A stretch of 64,000 nucleotides of DNA from Gamsiella multidivaricata (taxonomy: Eukaryota > Mortierellomycota > Mortierellomycetes > Mortierellales > Mortierellaceae): assembly GCF_025024155.1 (NCBI RefSeq), contig NW_026251732.1, forward strand, positions 1-64,000, written 5' to 3'. Within the stretch, counting starts at the first letter, position 1, and every line of letters begins with the position of its first letter. Under the pieces are notes generated by a model that saw nothing but the letters and a program-made list of their open reading frames with translations, did not search any database and had not been told where the DNA came from. The position numbers and the translations under genes were made by a program. Shown piece after piece: positions 1 to 9,823 of the stretch.

Positions 1-17
1 CGCATTTCTACATCGGG

Positions 18-26
18 TATATAAAG
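18..26 (+). promoter_or_regulatory. TATA box of the first secreted-family gene
   Basis: TATATAAAG lies about 110 bp before the ATG at 129 and is followed directly by CGGC. The paralogue at 3440 has an almost identical element (TATAAAAG followed by CGGC) at the same distance, which supports a shared core promoter. Confidence 0.6.
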
Positions 27-128
27 CGGCAGCGGTTCATCTCACCCTTGTAAATCCCATACAGCCTCCTTTTACTTCCCACACATCAAGAACACACATC
101 CCCAAGAGCATTCCACGTAATCTACAAA

Positions 129-1077
129 ATGCGCTTTGTGAAATCACTCCTCCTGGCATGCACAGGTAAGCTGCGCCGGTTTACTTCCTCGCCTCTCTAA
201 CAACCCCAGGGAATCAGTAAACCATATACTAATACAACTGGTTTGGCTCTCGACTTCAGCTGCTGTTATGGTGGCGCACGCAAGTGCCGAAGGTGTCGCG
301 GGGATTGTTTCCACTGCAATTTTCTTCGGTGAGGACACGTCCGATCCTGACGCAAGAGGTGCTGAGGTCTTCCGAGACCCCAGGAACCATCCAGTCGCTG
401 TGGCCTCCGTTATCGCTTTCAGTGCCTATCAAACCGGATTCCTGCCCCAGGAGAGGGGTGTGATTACGGACGAGAGCGTTTATGCCAACTTTATGAAGAA
501 GATTGCCACCTTCCCCGGACTCCTGCTCAGGTCCACTAAACAGGGATCCATGGCCTTGAACGGAAGCTCCGACCAGTTGAAGGAGCAGATTATCCAATCG
601 ATTGAGAGTGAGGTTGCCAATCGCAATGTCGTTGCTGACTCGATCGTGGATGCGTTGCCGCTCTCATTGGAGGACAAGGCTAAGCAGGATTGGACTGTCA
701 GTGCTCTTGTACTCCAGAAGGATGAGGAAGGTGTCAAAGTCGATCTTATTGCGATTACGTTGAATCTCCATAACAACAAAACTGGCCAGGCAGAGATCAC
801 TCCTGGAAAGGCGTCCGTCCATCAGGATTCATTCATTGCCAATGCTGCCTTCTTGTCCATTAATGCGGATGCTCTAGGCTCAAGGATCGAGACGGTGCAG
901 GTCCAGGCAATGCTCGATCTGCTCACCACACCGCACAAGAAAGATGACGGCGAGCTGCAGATGTGGCTCGATAACAAGGGTCAATCGTCCTGCGCTACCG
1001 GTTCGCAATCCGAACCCGAGGACCGCCGCCGCCACCGAAACCTGTACTCCTTTGCGCAATGGAGAATGAACATGTAG
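129..1077 (+). CDS. Putative secreted protein, family copy 1 (unrecognised family)
   Basis: Model: join(129..165, 260..1077), 284 residues. Exon 1 is 37 nt, the donor is GTAAGC and the acceptor is TTCAG, giving a phase-1 intron of 94 nt. The joined N-terminus starts MRFVKSLLLACTAAVMVAHA, a textbook signal peptide, so the product is probably secreted. The mature part carries the family signature F-x-G-E-D-T-S-D-P near residue 38, then VF.D..N.P.AVAS and a TFPG motif. It has almost no cysteines, unlike many small fungal effectors. The end of the shared domain (ETVQVQAMLDLLTT) is followed by about 40 extra polar residues absent from the 3440 copy. A poly(A) signal lies about 100 nt past the stop. 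I do not recognise the family and assign no function. Paralogues are at 2051 (dead), 3440 and 17256 (minus strand). Confidence 0.75.
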
Positions 1078-1178
1078 AGGAGGAGGGGGAGAGCCTTGAT
1101 GGAGGCATACTTTTCATCTGCTCATGTAGTTTTATTAGTGGCTTTCTTCATTGCTAGTTGCAACCGCACGACTGAAGA

Positions 1179-1184
1179 AATAAA
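1179..1184 (+). terminator. Polyadenylation signal AATAAA
   Basis: AATAAA lies 102 nt after the stop codon of the secreted-family gene ending at 1077. Confidence 0.5.
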
Positions 1185-2050
1185 ACTGATTTTCTTTTTC
1201 CACTGCATGCCAAGTCGATGTACGCAGGAGATTCTTGCCGCACAGCACCATGTAGCCTAGCCACGCGTCAAAAAGAGTGCACAATATGGCATCGACATGA
1301 TTTTTTTACTTTTCTCCGGGGGCTGTTTGATGGAAAGAAACAAATACGTCCAACAACAACAACAACAGTAAGCAATCGTACCTGATATTCAACGTCTCAT
1401 GCCCTCTAGTACTAGGATCCAGATCCCGACTCTATACGGATATATTCATAATCGTGTCCGCCTGATGCCTCGAGGCTACAATGTAAGGCCTAGAGCGCTG
1501 TCTGCAAAAGACTAGGAAATAAAAAAAAAAAAACTTGTTGTGCTCCAGCTCTTTGCGCTTTCTTCTATTGCGCTCCCGTCCACCGATTCTTACTTAATCT
1601 ACTGTAAGGAGACCGTATCCTAAGATGTGTGAGGATTTATGCGCCGATACTTACCTTTGCTATCTACCAAGGGGCTAGCACAACTATCATGCAATGGCAG
1701 GACATTAAAAAAAAAATGAGCACAGCGGGCTGGTAGTCCTATACTTTCTGAATCGCATAGTGCGTGTCATACGCGTTCCCGGCAGCTGGAAAATAATGCC
1801 GTGCTAGTGCTTTATGCAGATTCAAATGAACTATATAAACTATACCCATGCATGCGGAGTTCTGAAGAAATGGGGCAATCTCCAGAAGCATACAGGGGGA
1901 GATGTGGTATGTTGCAGGCGCGCTTTGTAGCCCATTGTGCGATCACCCGTATGAATTCTGTTGCTTGTGCGAAAAGGAGAGTTTTACACACCTTACGCCA
2001 GCCCTATCCTCGACCAGGCTTACCGCCGCCATTACATCCTATCCACCACC
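1185..2050. other. Intergenic DNA
   Basis: Contains a (CAA) run near 1352 and short poly(A) tracts near 1521 and 1706. An open frame starting at 1801 runs into the pseudogene that follows but has no independent support as a gene. Confidence 0.5.
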
Positions 2051-2729
2051 ATGCGTTTCGCAGAGTCTATCTTCCTAGAGTGTTCAGGCAAGCCAAGACT
2101 TTTTTTTTTTTTTTTTTTTTGGTATTAATTAGTTCAGCTTTCAATGGCACGGCCTCATCATGTCTTACCTGTAGTTGTTATTATGCCCACGCTAATCTCA
2201 ATAGAATCGCCTCCACTGCGCATTTCGCTGGTGAAGACATCTCTGACCCAAATGGAATCGGTGTTGATGTCTTCCAGGTCCACACGAGGGCCTAGTAGCT
2301 CTGGTTTCCATTAACAACTCCAATGCTAATGAAGTCGGGTTTTTTTCACAGAGAAAGAATCTGATTACGGACGAGGGCATCTACATCAACTTCAAGCAGA
2401 AGATTACTACCTTCCTTTGTCTCGGATTTTCTTCCGGCTCTTACCGCAACTTGAGGAGGCATTTGTCTTTGAGCGCGCATATATCATTACCAGGACACGA
2501 GAGGTTAGTGATGCGTTACTAAAAAATGCTGCCGAGTCCCTTGGAAGGCGAGAACAAGCAGCAAGATTGGATCCTCAATCTTTTATCAATTGAAGCTAGA
2601 GATTATGTAAAGGTAACCCTTGTTCCGGTCGCCTTGACACTCCGACAGTTGAACTGCGTCATGAGGATTGATCCCCAGTCTGCAGTGCTGAGCTATATTC
2701 CGCTCACGGTCAATTCTTATTTCGTGTAG
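2051..2729 (+). pseudogene. Decayed copy 2 of the secreted-protein family
   Basis: The start is recognisable as a family first exon of exactly 37 nt (2051-2087), but the donor is GC rather than GT. A run of 21 T follows in the intron. After the presumed acceptor at about 2174 the signal-peptide region is out of frame by one base with the HANL stretch. The family motif FAGEDISDP and DVFQ are readable around 2227-2278, then two consecutive stops (2293-2298) and frame changes interrupt it. The C-terminal half is again readable as LPSPLEG...QQDW...VKV from 2530 to the stop at 2727. Similarity to the copies at 129 and 3440 is clear by eye in all three blocks. It cannot make the full protein. Confidence 0.8.
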
Positions 2730-3327
2730 AGGTGTCAAGCAAGAAGGCCGAGACGATTCAGGGCAGTTAGCTGATCGGCCGACCCACCACAACGAATAGG
2801 GGCAAAGTCGAGTTGGAAGGTACAGTAAGAGATACCAAGGGTTGCATGTAGGACTTAAAAGCACAGAAAACTCTTCGCCCAATCTCTTTGTAGCAGTATT
2901 TGCCCGCCTGTAAGTAGACACACTGGCGTCTATTCGGAGAACGCACTTGTACGTAATTCATTTCTGCGACGAGACGTATGAGCACATAAATGACCAGGGG
3001 CTGCACGAACCACTTTATTATTGGAAGGTTTTCATCCTGACCCAACGCTCTGACATAATAAGTAACGCGCCCAATTGGTCGCTGGCTTACGGCTTTTACA
3101 CATGAAGAGAAACAGGCTACTCACACAGCACCTGTATCCAGTTCATCCCGGTCCTAGGCGCCTGGTGCGATTGGGCTTCTCTTTACTGCTGAGAATGCTG
3201 GTTCGTGGGTGTGTCATACCTCCTCGGCGCCGGAGAATGAGCTTCCGTCTCTGTCATAGTGCTATGTTGCTCGTCCTGTTACTGCCGTCCTTTATCGTCC
3301 GCCGTCATGTATCTGCCGTTCTCTGTG
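2730..3327. other. Intergenic DNA upstream of copy 3
   Basis: No supported gene. The right part leads into the promoter of the next secreted-family gene. Open frames here are short and lack family similarity. Confidence 0.5.
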
Positions 3328-3335
3328 TATAAAAG
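3328..3335 (+). promoter_or_regulatory. TATA box of secreted-family copy 3
   Basis: TATAAAAG followed by CGGC, 112 bp before the ATG at 3440. It matches the element upstream of copy 1 in sequence and spacing. Confidence 0.65.
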
Positions 3336-3439
3336 CGGCTGTGGTCGTGCATTTGAAGCTCCATCCATCCAGTCTCCTTTCCTATTCCCCTACCTTTCCA
3401 CCACCTTCCAAACGATAGTACTTCAACCCCACCCCTCTA

Positions 3440-4232
3440 ATGCATCTTGTGAAGGTCCTACTTCTCGCGTGTTCAGGTGAGCTCATTTATTATCCTCTGA
3501 GGCACGAATGCAATCAAATACATGCTGACAAGGTTCCCTCTACGCTCTTCTACAGTTACCGCCATGGTAATCCATGCCAACGTCGGTGCCATTGCCTCGG
3601 GCGGGCTCTTTGCCGGTGAGGACACCTCCGACCCCAACGCAAGCGGCGTTGAGGTCTTTCAGGACTCGAAAAATCATCCAGCTGCTGTGGCCTCTATTAT
3701 TCTTTTTGCCGCTAACCGCGCCGGTTTCAAGCCAAAGCAAGACGGAGTGATCGCAGATCAAAACATCTACAACAACTTTGTGACCCGGATTTCCACCTTT
3801 CCTGGATTCACTTTACAGACCAGCAGTGAAGTAGGGCTACAGTTAAGCAGAGGCAAGGACAGCCTCAAAGAAAGCATTGCTGCTGGAGTTGATGCCGGCG
3901 TGGGCGAGTCTGGAGATGTTGCGGACGCATTCATGAAGGAGCTGCCTAGTACTTTGGGGGATAAATCTGAGGAAGGTTGGCTCCTTACTTTGACTGTGAT
4001 CCAGGTCCGTAACGAGTCTGTCTACGTCGGTATCTATTCTCTCTCTTTGATTCTCTCTCAGAATAAGGATGGTGGTGTGGAGATCGGTTCCCAAACAATA
4101 CATCTTCGACAGACCGGGTATCGACTTATCACCACATTCCTCACCGCACAAGCCAAGGCACTTGTCAGAAATATTAACACCGTCCAGGTTGCGACGTTCA
4201 TCGATGAGCTCACCACAGGGCCACCTGCCTGA
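3440..4232 (+). CDS. Putative secreted protein, family copy 3 (unrecognised family)
   Basis: Model: join(3440..3476, 3556..4232), 237 residues. Exon 1 is again 37 nt with a GTGAGC donor. The acceptor CTACAG at 3555 gives a phase-1 intron of 79 nt. The N-terminus MHLVKVLLLACSVTAMVIHA is a predicted signal peptide. The mature chain has FAGEDTSDP, VEVFQD, NHPAAVAS and STFPGF in the same order as copy 1, and ends with the shared block VQVATFIDELTT followed by only four residues. It is therefore the shortest member and best defines the family domain. It contains no cysteine outside the signal peptide. Function unknown; secretion is inferred from the N-terminus only. Confidence 0.75.
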
Positions 4233-4402
4233 GTCAAGCTGGAGATGTGACTCTACAACAGTAATTCTTTTTGTATTCAGGCGCTGTTTCCACCGAGACC
4301 TGTATCGCATCGCGTAATGGACAAAGGATATGTAGAGAGTTGCTAAAGATACATATGGGCCTCATCCCGCTATTAATTGAGCGCACCGAAATAGCGCTCC
4401 TC

Positions 4403-4408
4403 AATAAA
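4403..4408 (+). terminator. Polyadenylation signal AATAAA
   Basis: AATAAA lies 171 nt after the stop of the secreted-family gene ending at 4232. It is the nearest clear signal. Confidence 0.4.
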
Positions 4409-5527
4409 TTGCATTAAGTAACTATCGCCGATTCGCTCCTACCCAAATCATCTCTGAAGGTCGGCCATGTCCCTGAAAATCTCGAGATTTTTCTTATCAT
4501 ATCCCTGGAAATGAAAGTATGGATGTCTATATTCATCTACCATTCAGATGGAGAAGGCAGATATATATAAAGTGTCCAAGGAAACTACGACATCCACAGT
4601 AGACATATCAGAGCTATCTTTTCCTACCCAAAGTTGAAAAGACGGTTTGATATGCTGGGTTTTGCTCAATTGCTTGTTTCTCTGCGTAGTATTGAAATAC
4701 ATCTGCCCCACCGCTGTGACTTTCCCCCACCGTCCCAGTGAACATCCTTCCTTCAAGCGCACCCCTGTAACGATATGTCCGACGTATCTGACTATAGGCG
4801 ATCTGAAGAAAATAGGCCGCTTTTCTGTCCACAGGCGCCGCTTCGTCGCAATAAAACCAACCCAGCTTTTTATATTTTTTTTATTTTTTATATTTTTTTC
4901 GAAACCACATTTCCTTTGGCCTAGGAATGGTAGAAAGAAACTTTCAATGATATGGGGAGAGTATCGTAAAGCAAAGACAATTGATTGCCATATGGCCTTT
5001 TTCAAATCCGCTAAAAAAAAGATATTGAAATACGCCGGCAGGAGATATCTGAACAGGCGGATCTGGAGCACACCGAGCTCCCTCATCCCTCTCCTCCTCA
5101 ACACTCCTCGGTCTTGGTGCCAGGACGAATAAAAAGTCCAGCGATGCCCTCCATTCCATCCATATTCGAGATTGTACCCATCCAAGACACGCCGGATACA
5201 TATCTCTATCCAAAAGATACAGACTTGTTTGCCGCTTCCGAAGAGTTGGGTAACCTATGAAGAGCACGGCGATGAAGACGACAACAAGTGCGTACGAATA
5301 CGAGCATGAATATGCCCGTACGGTTCGGCTTGGCGCAATGGACCACATGAAAATCCATATCATCATGGCCGACCAACCAGGAATCATCTGTAGACTAAAA
5401 GATCAGATAATGCATCTTTCTTAATACCTATGGGAAGTCCAGGTCATCCTACCGCTGTTGGGGTGCTGTCCCAGTCCGGAAAGTCTCACACTGTAGTAGA
5501 ATAACGATATGATCATGGCGGAAGGCT
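4409..5527. other. Intergenic DNA with unsupported minus-strand frames
   Basis: AT-rich in the middle (4868-4900). Minus-strand frames at 4544-5185 and 4944-5387 are open; the second has two hydrophobic stretches near its start. The two frames overlap, neither looks like a known family, and I could not find convincing splice sites to join them. They may be a decayed membrane-protein gene or chance. Confidence 0.35.
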
Positions 5528-6037
5528 TGCCCTTGGTCCTTTGACGGTTTTGTCCTGGACCTTTGCAACTATTGCCCTCACTTACGGTCCCCTCGAGCAC
5601 GGCTGGAGCAAAGAAGAGCGTACAATAACGTGGCGGTCAACTACGCACCTTGGGTAGCCACACAGTGGTCCCTTCCGAGACCAGTTGAAGGCGTAGGATC
5701 TGGAACTGAACCGTGGAGATGACATGGGTGAGCGGTTCCTGTATCGCCTTCATAGCAAAGTAGAGCCGAATCCGTCTGTAGATTACATGTAGACGTAGAT
5801 CAGGATGTTGATCCAGCTGGATAGGTTCCGCCTCGGAGAAATGATGCGACTTGATCACTGCTTGACAAGGCCCTGGACCTGAGAGACCATCCATTCATGG
5901 AGCGGATCGATGAGGAAGTGGAATGGATCGGCGAGAACTGGCCTCGACTGAAAACGACTTTATGCCCAGGACACAAGGTCTGTACAAAATCGCCTCACGC
6001 CCGGCGTGTGCGAAACATTCCAGGGCGAAAATTCTAG
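5528..6037 (+). pseudogene. F-box/LRR gene relic (C-terminal part)
   Basis: Several frames preserve pieces typical of the C-terminal leucine-rich repeats of the F-box proteins in this window: a CNYCPHL piece near 5565, QLKA*DLELN from 5682, LIQLDRFRLGEM around 5810, and from about 5868 RDHPFMERIDEEVEWIGENW followed by PRLK. The last block matches the closing motif of the genes at 18563 and 29765 (E-x-x-W-hydrophobic-x-x-x-WP-x-L). In-frame stops and at least one frame change separate the pieces, so this is a dead copy. The left boundary is uncertain. Confidence 0.6.
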
Positions 6038-7063
6038 TAGTATCGGAACGAGGATCCGGTAGAGCACAATAAACGTAGCGAGCTATGAACTATGAACTGA
6101 ACTAATTTATTGCTTTAATGCTACTTGAAATATTAATCGATCCGCCGGATGTGTCAGAGCACCTAAAAATAAAGTTGTCGAGAGATGCAACATTATTTAC
6201 TCTCCATTTTTGGGTACACAGAGGTCATGCACCATGGTGAGCGATAACAAAAGAATGGCAGGCACTCTGCGTTTTTGTGATCCCTTTGTCCTCAGTTGAC
6301 AAATCGTCCCCTACAGCCCGTAGAGAAGTCAGGGTCTACGTCGTACAGCCATGTAGTTGAGCGAGTCATGCTTTGTTATCTACATGTGTAGTAGTTCCAT
6401 CATATCCAGTGACCTCTTGTTCGTCCGAAAATGTATCTTTCATAGTAGGACCAATACAGGTTGTACTCACAAACTAGCTCAGTAAAGACAGACAATCCCC
6501 GTCCCCATGCACAGTACTTCCATGCCCTGCGGCTTCGCAATGGTATATTATACTGCAGCGTCAAACACCAGCTCAGCTGCATGTCGCCCATGATATGGCG
6601 GCTGTTAATGATTTGTTTTGACCGAACACCAAATATATCTATACCATTGGAATTAGCTTTTTCGTCAAGCCCAGGCCGATGAAGATTGATGGAGATTAAA
6701 CTGATATAGGACAGATCTTTGCGTTCACTCTGTATGTTGTCTTGAAGTCTAAAAAGGTGTTGGAAGGAGAAGGCTTTTTTTTTTTTTTTTTTTTGCCATC
6801 GCTGTCTTATCCGGCATATTTTCGGAAGACCCATCCGACCAGCCCCTGCTGATTTTCCATATGCAGTCTTTATTAAGAAGTAAGAAGCGTGTGTGTTTAT
6901 GAGGGCTTAAGTATGCACGAATGGCGAATAAATAGAAAAAGGAATAAGAGGACATGCAAGGCTGCATCTTTTTCTGGTTTGACAGGTGTTCATTGAACAA
7001 TTTGCGGAGAAATATTTGAGGTAAAAAAAAAATCTACTGGTTGTAGGCGTTCATTGGGGTGTA

Positions 7064-7094
<31 letters not shown>

Positions 7095-7481
7095 GTGTGT
7101 ATGTGTATGTGGAGGAAGCGCGTAACAGAACCGTGGGCGAGGCAAATAAGGTTGGTCGTAGGTGGGGGCATAGCGCTGATAACGATCTATGATGCACGTC
7201 TATGCCGGGCTGTTGTTTATCTTGAGACGATTTCGGTAACGGACATCCGGTACCTGCAAAGCATAATTTAATTTTCTGGAATTTTGTCCAAATCGGGACA
7301 GTGTTCCTTCAATACACTTCAATTTAAAAATATACTTTGCGCCCGTCAAGGTTGCGATCCGTAGCTATAACCGAAAAAAATAAAATAGCCAATGATTCAT
7401 CCGCACCCCTAGACAGCGCGTTTTCCGCTCTTATTCATGTTTAACCTTATTGGCATGGGGCCAAGTGGAGCTGGAGGTTCT
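6038..7481. other. Gene-poor intergenic DNA
   Basis: No supported gene. Holds a run of 20 T at 6775-6794 and the TGTATG microsatellite at 7060. The minus-strand open frame at 6400-6834 contains the translation of the poly(T) tract and is not credible as a protein. Confidence 0.5.
7060..7112. repeat. TGTATG microsatellite
   Basis: About eight copies of a TGTATG hexamer with one shortened unit near the right end. Confidence 0.9.
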
Positions 7482-7489
7482 TATAAAAG
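7482..7489 (+). promoter_or_regulatory. TATA box of the UNC-93-like gene
   Basis: TATAAAAG, 139 bp before the ATG at 7621. Confidence 0.5.
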
Positions 7490-7620
7490 CCCTTCCGTGC
7501 CGCACCTTTTTTCTTGCTCCTCATCTCAAGATCTCTCCTTCATCTTCCTTCCGCCTCCTTAGCTGCTCCGGCACCATCATCCCTTCTCCCATCCGCATCC
7601 CCACCCAAAGTCTTTACAAA

Positions 7621-9146
7621 ATGAGGTTGAGTGACCCCAAGATCCAGCTTATCATTCTGGTAAGTAACGGAACGGATCCACCGTTTGGCATTCTTCAAGT
7701 ATACCTCACTGACCATTCTCGTGTTCAATTTGCACGCATATCTTTGGTTTCTAGGGCTTCATCTGCTTCTGCTGCCCCGGCATGTACAACTCCCAGCAGG
7801 GCACTGGTCAATTCGGCCTTTCCTCTAAGGATGCTGAAGTTGGAGCCCACGCCGGTATCGCTCTTGGGTGCGTGTTCGCTTTTTCATCACTCTTCGCTGG
7901 TGCACTCTTCAACATCATGGGCCACCGCCTCCTCCTCATTTTGGGCGGGTTCAGCTACGTTCTCTATGTTGGATCCTACCTGGCTTACAACTACATCCAG
8001 TCCGCCACCTTCATCGTCATTGCCTCATGCTTGCTCGGTGTTGGCGCCGGTTGGCTATGGACAGCCCAGGGCGCCATCATGATGGGTTATCCCAACGAGA
8101 GTGAGAAGGGCAAATACTTTTCCATGTTCTGGGTCATCTTCAACATGGGCGCTATCCTCGGTAACGCTATCGGTGCCGCGATTCAGTGGAACGATTCAGC
8201 CGCTACCGGTGCCAACACTGCCTCATATTCCGCCTACATGATCATCATGACTATCGGTGCCCTCCTCACGATCTTCTTGTTGCCCATTGATAAGGTCATC
8301 CGCAAAGATGGCACTCATGTCGTTAAGGTCAAGTACTCGACTCCAATTTCGGAGCTCAAGTCTGTTTTGGCTCTCTTTAAGGACTGGCGCATGCTGGCTC
8401 TTACCCCGATGTTCTGGACTTCCAACTGGTTCTATAACTATCAGTTCACCTCCTACAACGGCTCCAACTTCTCCGTCCGCACCCGTGGTATTAACTCGAT
8501 GACCTACTGGGGCGCCCAGGTTATTGCCTCGGTGCTTTTTGGCATGTTCTTGGATCGTGTCCAGTGGTCCCGCCCCACCCGAGCCCGATATGGCCTCATC
8601 CTGCTGACTGTCGTCTTGCTAGCCACCTATGCCGGAGCATTCGCCTTCCAGACCACCTTCGGGCCCAAGGACCCTATCCAAGAGGACGGCGTCTGGGTCA
8701 GGAACCCAGCGGATTTCCACAATATCGATCTCGTCAATAATACCAGCGAGTTCTTGGGACCGTACTTCCTCTACTTCGCCTTCGGAGTGACCGATGCCAT
8801 GTACCAGGGTTTCTCTTACTGGCTAATGGGTGCCCTTACCAACGACACCAACCAGGCAGCCCGTTTCGCTGGTTTCTATAAGTTTGTCCAGAACTTGGGA
8901 ACTGTCCTGGCTCCCGTTGTTCAGACCTCGACCATCGGTAACGTCCCCTCGAAGGGCTACAATGCTGAGCACGCCACCGGCAAGGGTATGGGTGAACTCA
9001 TCGTCTGTGCTGCCCTCATCTTCATCGGTGTCATCGGCGCCTTCCCCGTTGCCTTCAAGGCCGTTCAGGAGCACACTGTTGAGGAGAACGATGACGTTGT
9101 TGAGGGCGAGAAGCAGGAGACCTCCATCGACGATAATAAGGCTTAG
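7621..9146 (+). CDS. UNC-93-like (DUF895) multi-pass membrane protein
   Basis: Model: join(7621..7659, 7755..9146), 476 residues. The 95-nt phase-0 intron has donor GTAAGT and acceptor TTTCTAG. Joining restores the family N-terminus, in which a hydrophobic segment (QLIILGFICFCCPGMYNS) leads into G-x-G near residues 27-29. About eleven hydrophobic segments follow, with the motif GAGWLWTAQGAIMMGYP in the fourth and a charged loop near residue 190. This is the layout of the fungal UNC-93/DUF895 branch of the major facilitator superfamily. Family members are membrane transporters or channel regulators; the substrate here cannot be read from sequence. The C-terminal tail is acidic and cytosolic in expectation. 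An AATAAA lies 117 nt past the stop. Codon use is strongly biased to C-ending codons, suggesting good expression. Confidence 0.85.
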
Positions 9147-9262
9147 CGGTTTTTTCAGTTTCGACTTTTATTCTATTAGTTTCCTCCCCCTTCCCCTTCC
9201 CCCTTTCCAACAACACATTTGGGTTGTTACTTCGGTACCGCTTCGCCTCATTGGCAAGCAAC

Positions 9263-9268
9263 AATAAA
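9263..9268 (+). terminator. Polyadenylation signal AATAAA
   Basis: Consensus hexamer 117 nt after the stop of the UNC-93-like gene. Confidence 0.5.
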
Positions 9269-9823
9269 GTATACCCCGATTCTTTCTTTCATGTTATTGT
9301 GCATTCTAATAACGGCGACGAGGAAAAAATAAAATAAGAAAATAAATACAAGGGACTACAGTAACGATTCATCTACTGCGCCTTGTCCTTGCGTATCTGA
9401 ATGATTTCCTCCCCCCCCGGCTGCGATGGCGGACGCCATACTTTTCGTGATGAAAGAAATATGTGTGAGAGGCACATTTTTTTTTAATGTGAAGAAGAGG
9501 TCAGAATGGAGCTGCAATCATGTAAGCCAATTTTCAATAAGAAGAGACAATGCGGATATATGTTTATTTATCTATTTCAAAGCAGAGGTATCAAAATCGT
9601 GCCCGGGAGGAAATGGTGGAGATGAAGTTCGTTAGTCGGCCATCCGAGATGACGCATCTTTCAAAAATGCCTGAGGATTCTCAGTCCAAAAATCCAAAAA
9701 AAGAAAAGAAAAGAAAACTGAAAAGAAAAGGAAGTACTCTGTCTGGGGGGTCTTCTAGACGAAGTGTTTGTTCACTAGTGAACCCGTTCTCAACATGTCC
9801 ACAGAATCGAATGCTCGAAACGA
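9269..9823. other. Intergenic DNA between convergent genes
   Basis: Separates the 3' ends of the UNC-93-like gene (plus) and the Arb1-like gene (minus). Contains an A/AAAG-rich stretch near 9695-9730. No supported gene. Confidence 0.5.

Noticed and set aside
6400..7000. Minus-strand frames with a lysine run
   Set aside because: The lysines come from the T20 homopolymer; no other coding signal.
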